Source: Prevotellaceae bacterium UBA4336 (GTDB lineage Bacteria > Bacteroidota > Bacteroidia > Bacteroidales > Bacteroidaceae). From it: a DNA stretch of 13,946 nucleotides. The DNA lies in contig DGTM01000010.1 of NCBI GenBank assembly GCA_002394305.1, positions 1 to 13,946 on the forward strand, in the 5' to 3' direction. Shown here piece by piece: positions 1 to 5,933 of the stretch; the first letter of the stretch is position 1; the number at the start of each line of letters is the position of its first letter. The translations under genes and the position numbers were made by a program. Under the pieces are notes generated by a model that saw only the letters and a list, made by a program, of their open reading frames with translations, did no database searches and had not been told where the DNA came from.

Positions 1-486
1 GGTGACTTCGTCTACGACAGGGACGAGGTGCTCTGCATGCAGCGCGACATACGCCATGCCCGCAGGCTGGGCGCAAGCGGCGTAGTGATAGGAGCACTGA
101 GGTCCGACGGCAGCATCGACGAGGAGACTACGCGTCGGCTTGTGGGCGAAGCCGAGGGCATGAGCATCACCTTCCACCGCGCCTTCGATGTCTGTGCGCA
201 CCCCGAGGAAGCCCTTGAGCAGATCATCGCCCTGGGCTGCCACCGTCTGCTCACCTCGGGGCAGGCACCATCGGCCGAGCAAGGCATCCCCATGCTTCGG
301 GGGCTGGTGGAACAGGCCGACGGACGCATCATCATCATGCCCGGAGCAGGTGTGAAGGCACAGAATGCCTGCCGCATCCTCTCCGAAACGGGAGCCCGCG
401 AGATACATGGCTCGCTTCGCAGCGGCGGGCACACCGATGCAAGACAGGTGCGAGCCCTGTTGGATTGCTGCCGCACGATACTTTGA
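1..486 (+). CDS. cutC: CutC family protein, 3' part (5' end outside window)
   Basis: The reading frame is open from base 1 and ends at TGA 484-486, giving 161 residues with no start in view. Family members are about 250 residues TIM barrels, so roughly the N-terminal third is missing. Recognisable CutC blocks are GDFVY at the window edge, LGASGVVIGAL, MSITFHRAFDVC, LLTSGQAP and GRIIIMPGAGV, followed by the terminal AREIHGSLRS block. CutC was first described as a copper-homeostasis protein, but its biochemical role is disputed and many databases now call it only a CutC-family protein. It lies 76 bp upstream of sdaA on the same strand with no obvious promoter between them, so co-transcription is plausible. 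Family assignment is secure; function is not. Confidence 0.93.
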   Translation, partial: GDFVYDRDEVLCMQRDIRHARRLGASGVVIGALRSDGSIDEETTRRLVGEAEGMSITFHRAFDVCAHPEEALEQIIALGCHRLLTSGQAPSAEQGIPMLRGLVEQADGRIIIMPGAGVKAQNACRILSETGAREIHGSLRSGGHTDARQVRALLDCCRTIL

Positions 487-521
487 ACCAAGAGCTACGG
501 CGCAGCTTTCTGGGCACAGCC

Positions 522-552
522 AAACTATGAACTATGAACTGTAAACTATGAA
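522..552 (+). repeat. Short tandem words AACTATGA in the sdaA leader
   Basis: The octamer AACTATGA occurs at 523-530, 530-537 and 544-551, with a variant (AACTGTAA) between the second and third. The repeats end about 11 bases before the sdaA ATG. No Shine-Dalgarno sequence is present. The tract makes the sdaA leader A-rich and probably unstructured, which suits Bacteroidetes translation initiation; that role is inferred. Confidence 0.6.
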
Positions 553-562
553 ATGAAATAAG

Positions 563-1771
563 ATGGAGTCTTTAAGAGAACTTTACCGCATTGGCATTGG
601 CCCGTCGAGCAGTCACACGATGGGTCCGCAGGCCGCTGCCAAACTATACCTCGGGCGGCACCCCGAAGCCACAGCCTTCGATGTCACGCTCTACGGTTCC
701 CTCGCCGCCACCGGCAAGGGACACATGACCGACCTCGCCATCCTCGGCGTACTCGAGCCCCGGGGCAGCGTCACCATCCATTGGAAACCAAGCATCTTCC
801 TGCCCTTCCACCCCAACGGCATGAAGTTCGCCGTCTGCGGGCCGGACGGCTCCCTCAGCGACGAATGGACCGTCTACAGCATTGGCGGCGGAGCGCTCTC
901 GGAGGGCAAGGACGAGGAAACGCCTGCCGACACACCGCAGCTCTACCCCCTGAACACGATGAAGGAAATCATGGCCTGGTGCCAAAAGACGGGGCACACC
1001 TTCTGGGAGTACGTGGAGCAATGCGAGGGCAAGGAGATTTGGGACTACCTGCGCGAGATATGGCACGTGATGCAGGAGGCCGTGGAGCGCGGCATCAACC
1101 ACGAGGGCATCCTGCCCGGGCCACTCGGACTGCAACGCAAGGCGCCCACCTACTACACCAAGGCCAAGGGCTACAAGGCCAACCTGCAGAGTTCCGGCCT
1201 GGTCTATGCCTATGCCCTGGCCGTCAGCGAGGAGAACGCTTCGGGCGGACGCATCGTGACGGCTCCCACCTGCGGCTCCTGCGGCGTCCTGCCAGCCGTC
1301 CTCTACCACCTGTCGCTGGGCCACAACTTTGCCGAGGAGCGCATCCTGCATGCCATCGCCACAGCCGGACTCATCGGCAACCTCGTGAAGCAAAACGCCA
1401 GCATCTCCGGTGCCGACGTGGGCTGCCAGGGGGAAGTGGGCGTTGCCAGCGCGATGGCCTCGGCTGCAGCCTGCCAGCTCTTCGGCGGCAGTGTGTCGCA
1501 GATAGAATATGCGGCCGAGATGGGACTGGAGCACCACCTGGGCATGACGTGCGACCCCGTATGCGGCCTCGTGCAGATACCTTGCATCGAGCGCAACGCC
1601 TTCGCCGCCGCCCGCGCCCTCGACGCCAACTTCTACGCCTCGCTCTCCGACGGCCAGCACCGCGTCAGCTTCGACCGCGTCGTGCGCGTCATGAAGCAGA
1701 CTGGCAAGGACCTGCCTTCGCTCTACAAGGAAACCTCCGAAGGCGGTCTGGCCAAGCTTAGCGAAGAATAA
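563..1771 (+). CDS. sdaA: L-serine ammonia-lyase, iron-sulfur dependent (single chain)
   Basis: Converts L-serine to pyruvate and ammonia in the cytoplasm with an oxygen-labile [4Fe-4S] cluster. The 402 residues are near the usual 400-460 of single-chain enzymes. The beta domain occupies about residues 1-150 and begins with GIGPSSSHTMGP (residues 11-22). The alpha domain occupies about 165-395, with APTCGSCGVLPA near 234-245, VGCQGEVG near 286-293 and TCDPVCGLVQIPC at 329-341. Cys288, Cys330 and Cys341 are spaced 42 and 11 apart, the same spacing as the cluster cysteines 343, 385 and 396 of Legionella L-serine dehydratase. Cys334 is an extra nearby cysteine. The ATG at 563 is chosen because the family-typical N-terminus starts there. 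cutC lies 76 bp upstream and may share its transcript. Downstream is a repeat-rich spacer. Nothing appears broken. Confidence 0.97.
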   Translation: MESLRELYRIGIGPSSSHTMGPQAAAKLYLGRHPEATAFDVTLYGSLAATGKGHMTDLAILGVLEPRGSVTIHWKPSIFLPFHPNGMKFAVCGPDGSLSDEWTVYSIGGGALSEGKDEETPADTPQLYPLNTMKEIMAWCQKTGHTFWEYVEQCEGKEIWDYLREIWHVMQEAVERGINHEGILPGPLGLQRKAPTYYTKAKGYKANLQSSGLVYAYALAVSEENASGGRIVTAPTCGSCGVLPAVLYHLSLGHNFAEERILHAIATAGLIGNLVKQNASISGADVGCQGEVGVASAMASAAACQLFGGSVSQIEYAAEMGLEHHLGMTCDPVCGLVQIPCIERNAFAAARALDANFYASLSDGQHRVSFDRVVRVMKQTGKDLPSLYKETSEGGLAKLSEE

Positions 1772-1773
1772 AC

Positions 1774-1880
1774 CCGCCCCGCGGCGACAATCTCCGCCCC
1801 GCGGGAACAATCTCCGCTCCGCCGGGCGACATCCTCCGCTCCGCCGGGGAACAAATTTCACGCCCCGCGGAACAAAACTT
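1774..1880. repeat. GC-rich imperfect tandem array, about five units of 20-25 bp
   Basis: Starting 2 bp after the sdaA stop, five related units run head to tail: 1774-1793, 1794-1813, 1814-1835, 1836-1860 and 1861-1880. The shared core is CCGCCCCGCGG (or CCGCTCCGCCGGG) followed by (A)ACAA and a short T/C tail. The first two units differ at only two bases. Each GC core is nearly self-complementary, so the transcript could form small hairpins at the sdaA 3' end. No protein-coding signal is seen. Confidence 0.75.
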
Positions 1881-1883
1881 TTT

Positions 1884-1967
1884 CAGTGCTTCGGAAATAT
1901 ATTTCAAAGGCTTGGAAATATATTTCAAAGGCACTGAAATTTATTTCCAAGCCTTTGAAATAGTTTT
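1884..1967. repeat. AT-rich 21-bp tandem array containing a 21-bp perfect inverted repeat
   Basis: Four units of exactly 21 bp follow each other: 1884-1904, 1905-1925, 1926-1946 and 1947-1967. All share a GAAAT..(A/T)TTT half and differ mainly in an AGGCT-like word. The 19-mer GGAAATATATTTCAAAGGC occurs perfectly at 1893-1911 and 1914-1932. Bases 1900-1920 are the exact reverse complement of 1942-1962, giving a 21-bp stem with a 21-nt loop. The last unit contains TAGTTTTG (1961-1968), which fits the Bacteroidetes -7 pattern TAnnTTTG, but no good -33 element lies at the expected distance. It could act as a terminator, an operator or a transcript-stability hairpin; none of these is shown. Confidence 0.8.
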
Positions 1968-1980
1968 GTAGCACGCACGG

Positions 1981-2550
1981 ATGACTTTTATAACTGGGCG
2001 TGAAAATAATGTCTTTCGAGGAAAAGCGATACTTAGGCATGGACGCATCGACCTCACGGAACTGGAAGTGGTACTCCTGCGCGACGGCTACACCGAGCCC
2101 AACACTCCCTACGTCATCCGTCCGCGCAAGACCGGCACCTTCACCATCACACAGAACGGCGGCACGCTCTACGCCTCCGAGCAGGTGGAAAAGACCGTCT
2201 CCAACTGGAACACCGACTTCACCATCCACGGCACATACAACGCCATCCCCAGCGAACAGCTACCAACTGGCGTCTTCTCCGGCATAGGGAACAACACACT
2301 TAGCATCAACGAAGGCGAAGGACAAATCGATGCCTTCCGCTGGTACGTGACCGTCAGCGGAAGAAACGGCACAACGTCCGCCATCAGGGAGATTCGCATC
2401 CGCGAGTTCAGCACCGAAGAAGATGCCATCCGCGGAATCTCTGCCGACGACAACAGCAACGATGCCATCTACGACATCTCAGGCCGCAAGGTAAGCCGTC
2501 CCGTCAAGGGCATCTACATCCGCGGCGGCAAGAAGATAGCCGTGAAGTAA
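1981..2550 (+). pseudogene. C-terminal remnant of a secreted surface protein with Por/T9SS-like sorting tail
   Basis: An open frame of 189 codons from ATG 1981 to TAA 2548-2550. The protein resembles only the C-terminal segment of Prevotella-type surface proteins: NTPYVIRPR (residues 41-49), TLYASE (62-67), a W-rich beta segment (NWNTDFTIHGTY), IDAFRWYVTVSGRNG (116-130), then the tail IYDISGRKV-x4-KGIYIRGGKKIAVK (163-189). That tail fits the Por secretion (type IX) C-terminal domain pattern. There is no signal peptide, without which a T9SS substrate could not reach the periplasm. The frame is closed just upstream by a TAG at 1969-1971, inside or next to the repeat array. I infer a 5'-truncated gene whose N-terminal part was lost. 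It could instead be an intact small cytoplasmic protein, which seems less likely. Confidence 0.6.
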
Positions 2551-2572
2551 GCCACTGAGCAAGGCACAAAGC

Positions 2573-2608
2573 GAGGCCCGGGTCATCAAAGCAGATGCCC
2601 CGGGCCTC
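2573..2608. terminator. Hairpin between convergent genes, likely bidirectional terminator
   Basis: GAGGCCCGGG (2573-2582) is the exact reverse complement of 2599-2608. Inside it, after one mismatch (T2583/C2598), CATC (2584-2587) pairs with GATG (2594-2597) around a six-base loop. It lies in the 77-bp gap between the convergent plus-strand fragment and the minus-strand nitroreductase, where a shared terminator is expected. There is no T-run on either side, so classic intrinsic termination is not certain. Confidence 0.72.
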
Positions 2609-2627
2609 ATACATTATAACCGTCCGG

Positions 2628-3137
2628 CTACACCTCAAAGAAGACATCCTCGGGCGCCTTGCGTTTCCGCTCCGGAACATCCGCAGAAGCAGCATATCCG
2701 ATAGGAACAATGACCGTCGGCTCCTCATTCTCGGCCATCCGGAAAAGCTCATGGCAACGACGTGCATCGAAGTTACAAACCCAGCAAGACCCAAGGCCCT
2801 GCTCCGTAGCCGCCAGACAAAGATGCTCCACGGCAATAGCCACGTCAATGTCACCATGATGCTTGCCGTCGCTCCGCACCCACTCCTCGTCGTGAAGCAC
2901 AGAAGCAAGCACGTACAACGGAGCGCTGCAGAACCACTCGCGCTGGTAGCAAGACTGCAACGCCTCCTTACCCTCCTGGCTGCGGACCAGCCGGAACTTC
3001 CATGGTTGCCGGTTCACCGCCGACGGAGCCAGACGCACACATTCCATTATGTAATTCAGTTTCTCTTCCTCAACGGCTCGCGCCTGGTAGCCGCGACAAC
3101 TGTACCGACTGCCTACCAAGTCTATTAACTGCTTCAT
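2628..3137 (-). CDS. Small nitroreductase family protein (FMN-dependent oxidoreductase)
   Basis: 169 residues, typical of the short single-domain nitroreductases of Bacteroidetes. The FMN-binding N-terminal motif is SRYSCRGY (residues 10-17). APSAVNRQPWKF (37-48) is the second cofactor and dimer-interface block, AATEQGLGSCWV (109-120) the central helix block, and IGYAASADVPERKRK (146-160) the C-terminal family signature. The likely chemistry is NAD(P)H-dependent two-electron reduction of an unidentified substrate. The frame extends upstream to an ATG at 3176, but I choose the ATG at 3137: MKQLIDLVGSRYSCRGY matches the family N-terminus, and the promoter -7 box at 3174-3181 would overlap the longer version. 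It is the last gene of the minus-strand block and appears to have its own promoter. Confidence 0.93.
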   Translation of the reverse strand: MKQLIDLVGSRYSCRGYQARAVEEEKLNYIMECVRLAPSAVNRQPWKFRLVRSQEGKEALQSCYQREWFCSAPLYVLASVLHDEEWVRSDGKHHGDIDVAIAVEHLCLAATEQGLGSCWVCNFDARRCHELFRMAENEEPTVIVPIGYAASADVPERKRKAPEDVFFEV

Positions 3138-3173
3138 AGAATAACGTTTTTGTCTGTTTGATTGTTCACGCAG

Positions 3174-3205
3174 CAAAGGTAATACTTTTATTTCACATAG
3201 CCAAG
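3174..3205 (-). promoter_or_regulatory. Bacteroidetes-type promoter for the nitroreductase gene
   Basis: On the minus strand, TACCTTTG (3174-3181) fits the -7 consensus TAnnTTTG. CTTG (3202-3205) is a three-of-four match to the -33 TTTG, with a 20-bp spacer. The G of the -7 box lies 36 nt from the chosen ATG at 3137, leaving a leader of about 30 nt. The two other minus-strand promoters in this window have the same geometry. Confidence 0.65.
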
Positions 3206-3224
3206 AACTGCAGGCAAGAAAAAA

Positions 3225-3334
3225 ATAAGCGCCTTGCGCTTCCGAGATAAGCGCCTAGCGCTTCCGAGATAAGCGCCTAGTGCTTCCGAAATAAGCGCCT
3301 AGCGCTTCCGGAATAAGCACGGGGCGCTTCCGGT
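3225..3334. repeat. Five tandem 22-bp units, each with an AAGCGC-N3-GCGCTT dyad
   Basis: Units are 3225-3246, 3247-3268, 3269-3290, 3291-3312 and 3313-3334, all exactly 22 bp with no spacers. Each reads ATAAGCGCC(T/t)AGCGCTTCCG plus two variable bases. Units 1, 2 and 4 have a perfect six-base dyad around a three-base centre. Units 3 (GTGCTT right arm) and 5 (AAGCAC left arm) each have one arm change. The array begins about 20 bp upstream of the nitroreductase -33 element and ends 4 bp from the response-regulator stop codon. A single copy of the dyad recurs at 13587-13601. The 22-bp spacing is about two helical turns, so all dyads face the same way. It could be an operator array or a set of transcript hairpins. 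Confidence 0.9.
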
Positions 3335-3338
3335 CAAG

Positions 3339-3965
3339 CTAAATGATGCCGTGCTCCAAGGCAAAGCGCACCATCTCGACAGAGGAAGAGATGCCCAGCT
3401 TGTTGAAGATGTTCGTCTTGTGACTGTTCACGGCCCTGAGGGAGATGTGGAACTTCTCGGAAATCTCTTTGCCCAGCAGGCCGGCACAGCAGGCCTCGAT
3501 GATTTCCAGCTCGCGCTTGGTGAGCAGGGCCGAGGACCTCTTGTTGGGCTGTGCATCCACGATGTCGCGCACCAGCACGGCAAGGTCGCGCCCATAGAAC
3601 GGCACACCTTCCGCCACCGAGTCGATGGCTAGCTTCACCTCCTCCAGCGGGCCGTTCTTGCTGATGAAGCCGTCGATGCCGATTTGCATGAGCCGCGTGA
3701 TGACGTATTCCTTCGTGTCGACCGAGAGAACGATAATCTTGATGTCGGGATACTCCGTACGCATGCGTTTGGCCACCTCGAAGCCGTTGGCTCCGGGCAT
3801 GAGGATATCCAGCAGCAGCAGGTCGCAGGACGTGCCCGATTCCAGAGCCGCGAACAGGTCTTCGGCACAGGCCGCACTGATGCTGACGACGTGCGTCGTG
3901 TCGTGCAGCACACTGCTTACGCCTATGCGTATCAGCTCATGGTCGTCAAGGATTCCTATGTTCAT
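3339..3965 (-). CDS. NarL/FixJ-type response regulator (receiver plus LuxR HTH)
   Basis: 208 residues, the usual size of the family. The receiver domain spans about 1-120: acidic pair Asp7-Asp8, phospho-acceptor Asp53 in LLLLDILMPG, Ser81 in the switch position, and Lys103 in FISKNG. A LuxR-type helix-turn-helix spans about 146-208, with LTKRELEIIEACCAGLLGKEIS and the recognition region SLRAVNSHKTNIFNKLGI. Phosphorylation of Asp53 by the upstream kinase should control DNA binding as a dimer; this follows from the family. The gene starts 87 bp after the kinase stop on the same strand with no promoter visible in the gap, so the two are probably one transcript. The stop is TAG at 3339-3341. Its target genes are unknown; the neighbouring surface-protein gene and the 22-bp array are candidates by position only. 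Confidence 0.95.
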   Translation of the reverse strand: MNIGILDDHELIRIGVSSVLHDTTHVVSISAACAEDLFAALESGTSCDLLLLDILMPGANGFEVAKRMRTEYPDIKIIVLSVDTKEYVITRLMQIGIDGFISKNGPLEEVKLAIDSVAEGVPFYGRDLAVLVRDIVDAQPNKRSSALLTKRELEIIEACCAGLLGKEISEKFHISLRAVNSHKTNIFNKLGISSSVEMVRFALEHGII

Positions 3966-4050
3966 AACCTCATAACCTTTAACCTTTTAACTTTTTCCTT
4001 TTATACTTTTTTACTTTTTCTCCTTTTAACCTTTTTACTTTTTCACCTTT
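3966..4050 (-). repeat. Purine-rich short-word repeat in the response-regulator leader
   Basis: Read on the minus strand, the spacer between the kinase stop and the regulator start is made almost entirely of words such as AAAAAGT, AAAAGG and GGTTAAA, and runs into two copies of GGTTATGA. The second copy contains the regulator ATG. The first copy contains an out-of-frame ATG at 3973 that opens a three-codon ORF (M-R-L). Its TGA overlaps the regulator ATG as ATGA. The tract would be single-stranded in mRNA and may set translation of the regulator relative to the kinase; that is inference. Confidence 0.6.
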
Positions 4051-4052
4051 CT

Positions 4053-5897
4053 TTATCTCGGCACGTTTATTACCATTGTCACTCCCTCGTTCGGGGCAGA
4101 AAGTATCTGCATGGTGCCGTGGTTCATGGCCACCAGCTCACGGCAAAGGAGCAGGCCGACACCCGTGCCGCTCTCGCCACTGGTGCCTACGCGACTCTCC
4201 ACACGTGTCTTGGCATGCATGATTTCGTCTATCTTTTCCTGCGGGAGGTATTCGCCGTCGTTGTGGACGTAGAAGCTGCTGGGCGCCTTCGTCCCTACTT
4301 CCACCACGCCGCCTTTGGGCGAGAACTTAATGGCATTGCTGATGATGTTGCGCAGAATGGTGCGCAGCGCCTCGCGGTCAGCCGTCACAAGCATACGCTC
4401 GGACTTGAGGCTGATCGTCACATCCTTCAGGTCGGCGATGCTGCGCATGAGCACGATGCTGTCGGCGATGAGGCTGCCGAGGTCCAGACGTGTGGGTTGC
4501 ATCGTTCGCTTGCCCTGCTCCAGCTGCGCCATCTCGCCGAGGTTGCGCAACAGCGACAACTGGCTGTCGCTGCCGGCAAGCAGCTGTCCCGTGAGGGCTC
4601 GTATCTGTTCGGGCGTATAGTTCGAGAAGTCGCGGTAGAACATCCGCAGCACTTGCTGCTGGGCCACCATCGGGTTCGTCAGGTCGTGCGTCAGGATGAT
4701 ATACTGCCGCTCCTTGTACGCCGCAGCCTCTTCGACCATGCGTTTGCGGCGACGCAGCTGGACCAACAGCAGGACGAGCAGCAGCACAATGATGAGCGAG
4801 AGGGCAGAGAGCATGAGTAGCATCCGTGCTCGCGAGCGCTCTTCCTGAATGGCACGCTGCTGGGCCTTCAGCTGCTGCTCTTTGCGATACGAGTCGTACC
4901 GCACCTGGGCGATGGTCAGCTGGCGCTGCGCCTCTTCGCTCTGCATCTGTTCGTGCAGCACGCGGGCCTTCTCGAGCCAGGCAAGCGCCTCGCCACTGCG
5001 GCCTGCTGCCTGAGCCTGACGGTAGAGGCGGTCGCATGCCTCGTACTCCTGCTTGCGCATTCCCAGTTCCTGCGCCAGGACGATGGCCTCCTGCAGCTGG
5101 CCGTCCTGCAGCAGAATAATCAGCTCGGAGGGGCGGTTGCCCGTTTCGCGGGCTATCTCAAGGGCCTCACGGTTGCACTCCTTGGCACGTTCCTTCTGTC
5201 CCAGGGCATCGTAGATGTTCGCCAGCTGCGCCAGCCGGATGCCCTCTTGTGTGCGCCGGCCGAGCAACCGCTCAATCTGCAGCGCATCGTCGGTCAGGTG
5301 CAAGGCCTCGTTCAGCAGCGACAGACCATTGGCATTCAGTCCGCCGCCAGCTGTCTTCTCCCCTTCGGGGGACTGCGGGAGGGCCGACTTCGCCTTGGCC
5401 ACCAGCACTTCGCCCAACATGGCTTTGCGGATGGCAAGGGAGACTGCCGTATGCGTGGTGTCGGATGCCAGGAGTGCTGTCTCGATGTCGATGGAACGCC
5501 GCAGGTAATCGATGGCCACATCCTGCTTGCCCGCAGAGGAGTAGATGCCGGCCAGATTGCCCAGCGACACACTGAGGTCCTCCTTCGTGCCATGCTCTTC
5601 GTCGTAGAGCAGACACAGTTCGCCATAGTGGAGTGCCTGTTCGTAGTCGCCCAGGCGATGGTAGCAATAAAGCAGACAGGAATAGAACTCACAGCGCGTG
5701 GCCACAGAGTCCTCCGGGATGTTCTCCAACGCTTCGTAGTTGAGGGCCACTGCTTCCTGCAAGTGTCCCTGCATCGCCAGCGAATAGGCGCTGTCGACAT
5801 ACGCCGTCGGGTCGGCCAAAACATTCTGCCCTTGCGCCGGCAACACCAGCGCAAGGGAGAATATCAGGCCTATGAAGGTGCAGAATGTTGTCTTCAT
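4053..5897 (-). CDS. TPR-sensor histidine kinase
   Basis: 614 residues. A signal peptide (about 1-24, MKTTFCTFIGLIFSLALVLP...) is followed by a periplasmic alpha-helical TPR region (about 30-310), then a glutamine/arginine-rich coiled coil (about 310-357). One transmembrane segment (about 359-380) is followed by an RRRKR stop-transfer cluster. The cytoplasmic kinase has an H-box with His404 in ILTHDLTNPM, an N-box NIISNAIKFSP (517-527), a G1-like NDGEYLP and a G2 box GTGVGLLLCREL (577-588). HDLTNP differs from the common HE(L/F)xxP, and the G1 box lacks the full DxGxG, but both variants occur in Bacteroidetes kinases. It should phosphorylate the downstream regulator. The start is fixed by the signal peptide; the next in-frame Met (42) would remove it. 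Residues 171-192 are a Pro/Gly-rich stretch interrupting the TPRs. The ligand is unknown. Confidence 0.94.
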   Translation of the reverse strand: MKTTFCTFIGLIFSLALVLPAQGQNVLADPTAYVDSAYSLAMQGHLQEAVALNYEALENIPEDSVATRCEFYSCLLYCYHRLGDYEQALHYGELCLLYDEEHGTKEDLSVSLGNLAGIYSSAGKQDVAIDYLRRSIDIETALLASDTTHTAVSLAIRKAMLGEVLVAKAKSALPQSPEGEKTAGGGLNANGLSLLNEALHLTDDALQIERLLGRRTQEGIRLAQLANIYDALGQKERAKECNREALEIARETGNRPSELIILLQDGQLQEAIVLAQELGMRKQEYEACDRLYRQAQAAGRSGEALAWLEKARVLHEQMQSEEAQRQLTIAQVRYDSYRKEQQLKAQQRAIQEERSRARMLLMLSALSLIIVLLLVLLLVQLRRRKRMVEEAAAYKERQYIILTHDLTNPMVAQQQVLRMFYRDFSNYTPEQIRALTGQLLAGSDSQLSLLRNLGEMAQLEQGKRTMQPTRLDLGSLIADSIVLMRSIADLKDVTISLKSERMLVTADREALRTILRNIISNAIKFSPKGGVVEVGTKAPSSFYVHNDGEYLPQEKIDEIMHAKTRVESRVGTSGESGTGVGLLLCRELVAMNHGTMQILSAPNEGVTMVINVPR

Positions 5898-5901
5898 AGA
5901 G

Positions 5902-5933
5902 CAAAGGTACTACATTCCTCCGACATCTGCAAA
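5902..5933 (-). promoter_or_regulatory. Near-consensus promoter for the kinase gene, predicting a leaderless mRNA
   Basis: On the minus strand, TTTG (5930-5933) and TACCTTTG (5902-5909) match both Bacteroidetes elements fully, with a 20-bp spacer. The whole promoter sits in the 36-bp gap after the giant gene's stop (5934-5936). Only four bases (CTCT) separate the -7 box from the kinase ATG at 5897, so the predicted transcription start falls on or within a base or two of the start codon. Confidence 0.75.

Noticed and set aside
644..1861. Long minus-strand open frame opposite sdaA
   Set aside because: It is a shadow of a GC-rich coding frame. Its translation is low-complexity, and the plus strand has a clear full-length enzyme with its cluster cysteines.
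1961..1968. TAGTTTTG as a real promoter for the 189-codon fragment
   Set aside because: It matches the -7 pattern, but no TTTG-like -33 element lies about 20 bp upstream, and it falls inside a repeat unit.
2595..3128. Plus-strand ORF opposite the nitroreductase
   Set aside because: Antisense shadow; the minus-strand protein has all nitroreductase motifs.
3138..3176. Upstream ATG (3176) as the nitroreductase start
   Set aside because: The extra 13 residues do not fit the family N-terminus, and the ATG overlaps the -7 promoter box.
3225..3334. CRISPR array
   Set aside because: The 22-bp units are contiguous with no unique spacers, and no cas gene is present.
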